Assembly (NCBI GenBank): GCA_002714465.1
Contig: PAXL01000002.1
Span: 1-13,184 of the forward strand
Length of the DNA stretch: 13,184 nt
DNA from: Gemmatimonadota bacterium
GTDB taxonomy: Bacteria > Latescibacterota > UBA2968
Direction: 5' to 3'
Shown here: positions 6,863 through 11,755 of the stretch, in pieces
Layout: each line of letters opens with the position of its first letter
How positions within the stretch are numbered: position 1 is the stretch's first letter
Made by a program: the position numbers and the translations under genes
The notes under the pieces: model-generated
What the model saw: only the letters and a program-made list of their open reading frames with translations
Databases searched by the model: none
What the model was told of the DNA's origin: nothing

Positions 6863-6886
6863 GCCTGGGGGCTTTTGCCCCTGGGC
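6863..6886 (+). terminator. Strong hairpin after the capsid gene (terminator or attenuator)
   Basis: A 10-bp stem (6863-6872 with 6877-6886, two G-T pairs, otherwise GC-rich) closes a TTTT tetraloop 26 bases after the capsid stop. No T-run follows, so it is not a canonical intrinsic terminator. It could be a U-tract-less terminator of the kind reported in actinobacteria, an mRNA-stabilising 3' end, or a partial attenuator that lowers expression of connector genes relative to capsid. Confidence 0.6.
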
Positions 6887-6921
6887 CTCTTGGCCTAGTT
6901 CTCAACGACCGAAGGGATCTT

Positions 6922-7122
6922 ATGAAGATCAAAATCCTCGAATCCATTTCAGCGGTCCACGGTAGCTTCGCCCCTGGCGACATCGCCGACTGGCCCGACT
7001 CCAAAGATGCGAAGCGCCTCATAGATGCAGGCGTCGCAGAAGCAGTCGCAGGCTCTAGCCGCACCAAGAAAAAGGTCGAGACCGCTCAGGAGACCAAGTC
7101 GGTCGAAACCGCCACCGAATAG
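6922..7122 (+). CDS. Small conserved head-region protein of unknown function
   Basis: The 66-residue protein reads MKIKILESISAVHGSFAPGD, then a DWPDSKDAKRLIDAGVAEAV segment (29-43), then a charged Lys/Glu/Thr tail (45-66). The front half matches a pattern I know from many short phage proteins coded between capsid and head-tail connector: a beta-rich core with APGD.....D...AKRLI.AG.A. The function of such proteins is not established. The tail looks disordered. The ATG at 6922 has an AAGGGAT ribosome site (6911-6917). The gene lies between the capsid hairpin and the adaptor. The stop TAG begins the ribosome site of the next gene. Confidence 0.75.
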   Translation: MKIKILESISAVHGSFAPGDIADWPDSKDAKRLIDAGVAEAVAGSSRTKKKVETAQETKSVETATE

Positions 7123-7134
7123 GAGCGCCTCGTG
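7120..7134 (+). promoter_or_regulatory. Stop codon fused to ribosome site, GTG start
   Basis: TAGGAGCGCCTCGTG contains the stop of the small head gene (7120-7122), the ribosome site AGGAG (7121-7125) and the GTG start at 7132. AGG and CCT at its ends could form a 3-bp stem. It is one of four junctions in the window where TAGGAG serves both as stop and as ribosome site. Confidence 0.5.
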
Positions 7135-8025
7135 GCCTACTACGCAGCCCCATCATCCGAGTCTGCTCTCATACAACGAAACTCGGCGGAGTCGCTTTCG
7201 GTCACGTTCTACTCTGGCGAAACTGCGATCGACGCCGACGGTGCAGTCACCATCGGGATCGTCGACGCCGAAGGATCGACTGTCGTCGCCTCAGGCACCG
7301 CCACCACTAGTGCTGGCACAGGCATCGTCACCTATACCCTCGCCGGACAATCAGACCTCAACGAGCTCACCGCTACCTGGTCAGGAACCTTCGGCGGAAA
7401 CGCTATGGAGTTCACGACTCAGCACGAAATCATCGGCGGCTTTTACACCTCACCAGCTGAGATTCGAGCGATGGACTCCATCAATGGCGAGTCGAGCACG
7501 TTCCCCACAGCTGACATCGTCCAAGCGATCACCTGGTCGATGGATGTCATCGACGATTACTGCGGAGCGAGCTTCGTCTACAGGTTCCACCGAGACATCC
7601 TCGACGGGACAAACACTCCCGAGATCCAACTGTCTCAGAAGTTCCCTCAGGTCATCATCTCAGGGTCAATCGATGGAACTGCTCTCACCGCTACTCAGAT
7701 CTCGAATCTGAACAAATACAAGAGCGGCGTCCTTCGCCTCAAAGATGACAGCTGGACCTACGCCAATCCAGGCGGACAGATCAAAATCAACTACGAAGCA
7801 GGAGTATCAAAGACTCCGCCTTCGGACATCGCCTGGGCGGCTCGAACCCTGGCTCGCTATCACCTGCTCGAACAGGTCAGCAGAATCCCCGACAGGGCCA
7901 TCAGCGTCCAGTCGGAGTTCGGAAACATCCAGCTAGCACAGCCAGGCATGAACAAACCGACCCCGATTCCTGACGTCAACGTGATCCTCAACAGGCACCG
8001 GCATCGAGCGCCGGTCGCCTTCTAG
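7132..8025 (+). CDS. Head-tail adaptor with an N-terminal beta-rich domain
   Basis: The 297-residue protein likely docks beneath the portal as the first connector ring. Residues 107-297 fit phage head-tail adaptors: SPAEIRAMDSI (107-117), an acidic helix IVQAITWSMDVIDDYCGASF (129-148), a strand-rich middle and a final helix ending in PIPDVNVILNRHRHR (278-292), a common ending in this family. Residues 1-100 are extra. They are Thr/Ala/Gly-rich with alternating strands (SLSVTFYSGE, VTIGIVDAEGSTVVASG, GIVTYTLAG, LTATWSGTFGGN) and look like an immunoglobulin-like or BppU-like beta domain that could decorate the neck or stabilise the ring. The start is GTG at 7132, fixed by the AGGAG site. The portal gene follows 8 bases later, which reverses the usual portal-first order. 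Confidence 0.8.
   Translation: MAYYAAPSSESALIQRNSAESLSVTFYSGETAIDADGAVTIGIVDAEGSTVVASGTATTSAGTGIVTYTLAGQSDLNELTATWSGTFGGNAMEFTTQHEIIGGFYTSPAEIRAMDSINGESSTFPTADIVQAITWSMDVIDDYCGASFVYRFHRDILDGTNTPEIQLSQKFPQVIISGSIDGTALTATQISNLNKYKSGVLRLKDDSWTYANPGGQIKINYEAGVSKTPPSDIAWAARTLARYHLLEQVSRIPDRAISVQSEFGNIQLAQPGMNKPTPIPDVNVILNRHRHRAPVAF
7994..8019 (+). promoter_or_regulatory. GC-rich hairpin just upstream of the portal ribosome site
   Basis: ACCGGC (7997-8002) pairs with GCCGGT (8010-8015). GGC (7994-7996) adds three pairs with GCC (8017-8019) across a one-base bulge, making about 9 bp around a 7-base loop. It lies in the last codons of the adaptor gene, a few bases before the TAGGAG that starts portal translation. 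It may tune portal level or mark an RNA processing point; this role is inferred. Confidence 0.4.
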
Positions 8026-8033
8026 GAGACGCC

Positions 8034-9242
8034 ATGTTTCGATCACTCTTCGGCATCAGACAAACCGAAGCCAGAGACCTCACCTTCTCCGACATCTGGA
8101 AACGTGGCCTCGACACCACTGACGCCAGGACAGCAGCAGGCGAAGTCGTCGACTACAACTCCGCCCTCGCCCTGTCAGCTGTATTCGCAGCGACTCGACT
8201 ACTGAGCGACACCATCTCCACTCTCCCCCTCGACGTCTTCTTTCGACGTCAAGGAACAGAGAACGTCTTTCGTCCTCTCCCCGAGTGGATCATCTCCATG
8301 AATCCGAACCTCAGGAACAACGAGGTCCTCGGCCAGGTGATGATGAGTCTCCTCCTCGATGGCAACGCCTACCTCGCCACACTCCGAGACAACACAGGTC
8401 GCATCCTCGAAGTCACCCCACTCGACCCCACTGACATCACTCCAAAACTCAGAGACGAAGACGGACGGAAAGTTCTTGTCTTCCACTCTGAGAAAGTCCC
8501 AGGAGACGAGTTCTCCAGCAGGGACATCACTCACTTCCGAGGCCTCATGAAGCCTGGCGAGATCGTCGGAGTTTCACCAATTCGAGCCGCTCGGGAAATG
8601 ATCGGTCTCGGACTCGGAGCTCAGAAATACGGAGCCGCCTTCTTCGGCAACGGAGGGCTCCCTGGCTCGATGATCGAGGTCCCTGGACAACTCTCCGAGG
8701 ACGGTGTCCATGCTCTGAAACAAGCCTGGAACGACGTTCATCGAGGAGCATCCAACAGCCACCGACTCGCCGTTCTAACAGAGGGCGCAAAGTTCTCGAA
8801 AGTCTCACTCAATCCCGAAGACTCACAGTTTCTCGAAACAAAGATGGCAAGCGTCGGAGACGTCGCTCGACTCTACGGAATCCCACCCCACCTCCTGGCC
8901 GACGCCTCAGGCTCGACTAGCTGGGGATCGGGACTCCACGAACAGAACGTCGCTTTCTCGATGTATTCCCTCAGGCCCTACATCACCAGACTCGAAGCAG
9001 GAATCACTTCGATGATGCGCTCGACAGGTGTCAGCGTGGCCTACGCAAAGTTCGATCTCGCCTCACTCAACCGAGGAACGAACGAACGCTGGGACAGTTA
9101 CCAGTCGGGAATCATGAACGGCATCTACTCCATCAACGAAGTCCGAGCTCTCGAAGGACTCCCACCCATCGAGAACGGAGACACACACTACGTCCCACTC
9201 AATCTCGCTCCCGTCGGAGTCGAAACCGTCGAGGAGCTATAG
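8034..9242 (+). CDS. HK97-family portal protein
   Basis: The 402-residue protein forms the dodecameric ring at one capsid vertex through which DNA enters and leaves. Family signatures are clear: VYNSALALSAVFAATRLLSDTISTLPLDVF-like N-terminal helix and strand (about 40-69), LLLDGNAYLATLRDNTGRI (106-124) followed by LEVTPLDPTDITP, GVSPIRAAREMIGLGLGAQKYGAAFFGNG (179-207), and the C-terminal VARLYGIPPHLLAD (277-290) with the LHEQN...YSLRPYITRLE helix (301-321). The last part, INEVRALEGLPPIENGD (367-383), is also typical. The length is normal. The ATG at 8034 is set by TAGGAG at 8023-8028, which includes the adaptor stop. The position downstream of capsid and adaptor is unusual. Its end carries GAGGAG (9232-9237), the ribosome site of the next gene. 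Confidence 0.95.
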   Translation: MFRSLFGIRQTEARDLTFSDIWKRGLDTTDARTAAGEVVDYNSALALSAVFAATRLLSDTISTLPLDVFFRRQGTENVFRPLPEWIISMNPNLRNNEVLGQVMMSLLLDGNAYLATLRDNTGRILEVTPLDPTDITPKLRDEDGRKVLVFHSEKVPGDEFSSRDITHFRGLMKPGEIVGVSPIRAAREMIGLGLGAQKYGAAFFGNGGLPGSMIEVPGQLSEDGVHALKQAWNDVHRGASNSHRLAVLTEGAKFSKVSLNPEDSQFLETKMASVGDVARLYGIPPHLLADASGSTSWGSGLHEQNVAFSMYSLRPYITRLEAGITSMMRSTGVSVAYAKFDLASLNRGTNERWDSYQSGIMNGIYSINEVRALEGLPPIENGDTHYVPLNLAPVGVETVEEL

Positions 9243-9680
9243 ATGGCTGGGACGATCATGGCGACCTTCAAGGCTCGCCTCCTCACACAACTCCAAGCGA
9301 ACGCCACTCTCAGCGGAATCCAGGTCAGCTACGGCGACCCAGGAGGAAGTCAGAGACGAGAGTCGGTCTTCTTAGGAGATATCGAGACGAATGACCACAT
9401 CGCCGAGTCACTGTCCTCAGGACGTCGACGACGGATCGAAGAATTCACTCTCGAATGTTTTGTCGAGGTCTCATCGAAACCGACGCCGCAAACCTGCGAG
9501 GAACGAGCGGTCGAACTTGCCAACGCCGTCGAGACGGTACTGGCGGACGATCCACAGCTGGACAATCTCTCGCAGCTGATGTGGTGTCAACTCCAATCGA
9601 TGACCATGACAACCGTCCAGGCAGACGCTCCCGTCTGCACCATCAGGCTCCTCATAAACGCGAATGCGAGGCTTCAGTGA
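9243..9680 (+). CDS. Probable tail terminator / head-tail joining protein
   Basis: The 145-residue protein probably forms the ring that caps the tail tube and joins it to the head. The pattern fits small phage terminator proteins: a first helix ATFKARLLTQLQANATLSG (7-25), a strand IQVSYGDPGGSQRRESVFLGDI (26-47), a basic RRRRIEEFTLECFVEVSS strand (60-77), a helix CEERAVELANAVETVLADD (84-102) and a last strand VCTIRLLINANARL. The homology call rests on this layout and on position before the tube gene, not on a sharp motif. ATG at 9243 directly follows the portal stop (TAG at 9240-9242). ATG at 9261 is a possible shorter start that removes MAGTI. The stop overlaps the next start (GTGA). Confidence 0.65.
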   Translation: MAGTIMATFKARLLTQLQANATLSGIQVSYGDPGGSQRRESVFLGDIETNDHIAESLSSGRRRRIEEFTLECFVEVSSKPTPQTCEERAVELANAVETVLADDPQLDNLSQLMWCQLQSMTMTTVQADAPVCTIRLLINANARLQ

Positions 9681-9889
9681 CCAGAGCAAAGAAGGGCAAG
9701 TCCTTCGTCTATACAGGTGGCCTCGATTCGATCGAGGTCCACGCAACCAACCACACCTACGTCTTCAACAACGGCGAATCCGTCGAGGTCTGTCCTGAAG
9801 ACGTCGAAGACATCAACCATCCAGACATCTCAGCAGGTAGCGCCCCTGCTCCTGCTGACCCAACCCCCCAGGAGACTGAGGAAGCATGA
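9677..9889 (+). CDS. Small unknown protein before the tail tube gene
   Basis: The 70-residue protein begins VTRAKKGKSFVYTGGLDSIE (V read as fMet). It contains a beta-rich middle, SIEVHATNHTYVFNNGESVEVCPEDVEDI (about 18-46), and ends in a low-complexity Ala/Pro/Glu tail. The core (YTGG..SIEV......F.NGE.VEV...) resembles short phage proteins often coded between tail terminator and tail tube, whose function I cannot name. The start GTG at 9677 overlaps the previous stop as GTGA and has GAGG at 9668-9671. Its stop overlaps the tube ATG as ATGA. The frame stays open upstream to 9455, but that part lies inside the terminator gene. Overlaps on both sides argue that this short frame is translated. 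Confidence 0.65.
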   Translation: MTRAKKGKSFVYTGGLDSIEVHATNHTYVFNNGESVEVCPEDVEDINHPDISAGSAPAPADPTPQETEEA

Positions 9890-10866
9890 GTTCAATTCTT
9901 GACCAGGTTGTCCAAATTGCTGAAGAGTCGACCTACGGGACATTCGTCAGCCCGACTCGGGCATACGAGGCCCAGGCTGACACCTTCACACGAGACACCA
10001 CCTACCTCGAATCGATCGGAATGAGACGAGATCTTCAGACGATCCGCTCAGATCGAAACGACACAATCACACTCGGAGCTACTGGCTCTATCGAGACCGA
10101 CGTTCTCACAAAAGGCCACGGCCTGCTGATGAAGAACATTCTCGGCACTTCAGCTGGACCCACCCAGCAAGGAGCCACAGCTGCTTATCTTCAGACCTTC
10201 TCGTCTGATGACACAGGCCCGACTGGATCACTGACTACTCAGGTGTCCCGAGTCGACGCAGGTGGCACCCTGCGGACCTTCAGCTACAACGGATGCGTCC
10301 CCACTGGCTTCAACATCACCCAGAATCTCGACGAAGCTCTGAAGCTCACCGTCGACTTCGACGCCGAAGAGGAAGTCACAAGCGAGTCCGAAGCGACTCC
10401 GAGCTACCCAGCCTCGACTGACGTGCTTGACTTCACGATGGCAACCGTCGAGATCGACGACTCAGCTGTCTCCAGCTTTACGTCCTTCAGCCTGGACGCA
10501 GATCTCGGCATGAAGACCGACCGACGATTCCTCAAAGGATCAGCGATCAAGTCACAGCCGAAGCGTTCCTCGGTCCCTGCTTACACAGGCACCATCGAGG
10601 GCGAGTTCGAGGACTTGACACAATTCGCCGCCTACGCAGCTGGAACGACATTCAAGCTCGAATTCATCTGCACCTATCCCACGGCGATATCTGGCTCCTA
10701 CTATCCGAAGCTTCATGTCACTCTTCCCGTTTGCAAGTGGACAGGCTCAACGCCGGTCGCTTCGCTCGACGACATGACGACGATCTCGCTGCCCTACACC
10801 GTTCTTTTCAACGGCTCCGACGCCGCTGTCCAGATCGAATACATGAGCACCGACACCAGCTTCTAG
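9886..10866 (+). CDS. Major tail tube protein
   Basis: The 326-residue protein is the likely subunit of the tail tube. It opens with SILDQVVQIAEESTYGTFVSPTRAYEA (3-29), a pattern common in phage tube proteins (VQ..EE.TYG....PTR..E). It is rich in Thr, Ser and beta strands, as the tube fold requires. Further marks are GATGSIETDVLTKGHGLLMKNILG (62-85, 'G..G..E.....KG...L....G'), a Gly/Thr-rich middle and a C-terminal TGTIEGEFEDLTQFAAYAAGTTFKLEF region (about 232-258). It is too long and too strand-rich for a sheath or chaperone. ATG at 9886 overlaps the previous stop; GGAG at 9871-9874 and GAGGAAG at 9878-9884 are nearby. No sheath gene follows, which supports a siphovirus tail. Confidence 0.85.
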   Translation: MSSILDQVVQIAEESTYGTFVSPTRAYEAQADTFTRDTTYLESIGMRRDLQTIRSDRNDTITLGATGSIETDVLTKGHGLLMKNILGTSAGPTQQGATAAYLQTFSSDDTGPTGSLTTQVSRVDAGGTLRTFSYNGCVPTGFNITQNLDEALKLTVDFDAEEEVTSESEATPSYPASTDVLDFTMATVEIDDSAVSSFTSFSLDADLGMKTDRRFLKGSAIKSQPKRSSVPAYTGTIEGEFEDLTQFAAYAAGTTFKLEFICTYPTAISGSYYPKLHVTLPVCKWTGSTPVASLDDMTTISLPYTVLFNGSDAAVQIEYMSTDTSF

Positions 10867-11351
10867 TGGCTAGGACGATCACCACCCAGCGGACGCTGCC
10901 AACAGTTCGAGGCTCGAACAAGTCACTCATCGCAGCTGGAGGAGCGAAAGAGCTCGCGATGTCTCTTCGTCGTCTCGGCGACAAAGAGCTCTCCGCTGAG
11001 ATGAAGGCAGCCTCGAAAGCAGCAGCCCAGGAGGTCGTCCCCTACGCACAGAGGCGAGCTCCAGTTCAATCTGGAAAGCTCCGAGCATCGATCAAGGCTG
11101 ACGCCACAAGATCGATCGCAAAGATCAAAGCAGGCTCCCCGAGTCGGGTCCCCTATGCCAGGGCGATCCACTCAGGGCGCTACGTCAGAGCAACAGGGCA
11201 ACGCACCAAAGGTGTCCCCTACATCAAGAAGGCAATCCCTGAGGCATGGCCTCAGCTTGTTAAGGCCTACACAAAAGGCCTCAACAGGGTCGCCGACAAA
11301 TTCAGAAAAAAGCATGGCGCACACCGAGTCACTGGGAGGTTCCAGAAATGA
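10866..11351 (+). CDS. HK97 gp10-like neck/tail completion protein
   Basis: The 161-residue basic protein fits the HK97 gp10-like family of neck or tail-completion proteins: GAKELAMSLRRLGDKELSAE (26-45), a helix MKAASKAAAQEVVPYAQRRAP (46-66), the signature VQSGKLRASI (67-76), then SRVPYARAIHSGRYV (93-107) and a C-terminal amphipathic helix. I chose the GTG at 10866, which shares its G with the TAG stop of the tube gene. The ribosome site there is poor, so it would need coupling. ATG at 10959 (Met32) would cut into the conserved front. Family members usually lie before the tube gene, whereas here it follows. The stop overlaps the next ATG (ATGA). Confidence 0.75.
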   Translation: MARTITTQRTLPTVRGSNKSLIAAGGAKELAMSLRRLGDKELSAEMKAASKAAAQEVVPYAQRRAPVQSGKLRASIKADATRSIAKIKAGSPSRVPYARAIHSGRYVRATGQRTKGVPYIKKAIPEAWPQLVKAYTKGLNRVADKFRKKHGAHRVTGRFQK

Positions 11352-11602
11352 CAGACGCCGACGACACACTCAACTTCGACATCAATGATCTCACTATTGC
11401 TGAGATCGTCGAGATCGAAGAGCTCACAGGATTGCCCTTCGACGCAATGGGCGACTCCGAGAAGCCGAAGGGGAAGATGCTTCAAGCTCTCGCCTACATC
11501 ACGAAGCGACGAGCCGACTCATCTTTCACTTATGAACAGGCCGGAGCTCTGAAGATCAACCTGGACTCAGGCGACGCGGACCCTACCGACGGCGACGAGT
11601 AG
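11348..11602 (+). CDS. Tail assembly chaperone, first (G-like) protein
   Basis: The 84-residue acidic protein reads as a small tail-assembly chaperone: FDINDLTIAEIVEIEELTGLPFDAM (9-33), GKMLQALAYITKRRADSSFTYEQAGAL (42-68), then a short acidic tail. The combination 'ltI.E...iEe.tG.......l......k...lqalayi..rr..p.fTyeeA' directly before a tape-measure gene is the usual signature. Such proteins hold the tape measure during tail assembly. The ATG at 11348 has GGGAGG (11334-11339) and overlaps the previous stop. In many phages this gene is followed by a second part made by frameshift. Here the second part is a 45-residue frame at 11608 in the -1 frame, with no slippery heptamer that I can see. Confidence 0.75.
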   Translation: MTDADDTLNFDINDLTIAEIVEIEELTGLPFDAMGDSEKPKGKMLQALAYITKRRADSSFTYEQAGALKINLDSGDADPTDGDE

Positions 11603-11607
11603 TCAAC

Positions 11608-11745
11608 ATGGCGCTCGTCGCCCATCGATTCGGATTCTCCTGGGCGGATATGCAACACATGAAGCTCTGGGAGTTGGCAGCCCTCATGGAACAAATCAAA
11701 CGGGAACAAAACCAACAGAGAATCAACGAGCGAGCAGGCCGCTAG
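11608..11745 (+). CDS. Small second tail-assembly-chaperone-like protein (45 aa)
   Basis: The product MALVAHRFGFSWADMQHMKL... (45 residues) resembles the second half of phage tail-assembly chaperone pairs, which often contain 'h.fG.sw.e...m.l.el......' and a charged helical end (here WELAALMEQIKREQ, about 21-34). It starts five bases after the first chaperone's TAG and has no strong ribosome site, so re-initiation after that stop, or a -1 frameshift earlier, could supply it. The -1 frame is open from 11536. Its TAG stop (11743-11745) is the start of the tape-measure ribosome site. The tight placement and good match make it a real gene in my view, despite its size. Confidence 0.6.
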   Translation: MALVAHRFGFSWADMQHMKLWELAALMEQIKREQNQQRINERAGR

Positions 11746-11755
11746 GAGGCTCCTA
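11743..11755. promoter_or_regulatory. Palindromic stop/ribosome-site junction before the tape-measure gene
   Basis: TAGGAG-G-CTCCTA is a 13-base palindrome with a central G. It contains the stop of the 45-residue gene, an AGGAGG ribosome site and the A of the tape-measure ATG (11755). It is nearly identical to the 4361-4372 junction. Confidence 0.5.

Noticed and set aside
7025..7711. 228-residue + strand frame overlapping the adaptor
   Set aside because: It is rich in Ser, Arg, Thr and Pro with no domain pattern, and overlaps the adaptor, which has a clear start and family signature.
11536..11602. Programmed -1 frameshift heptamer
   Set aside because: I read each codon and found no X XXY YYZ string; re-initiation at 11608 is the simpler reading.
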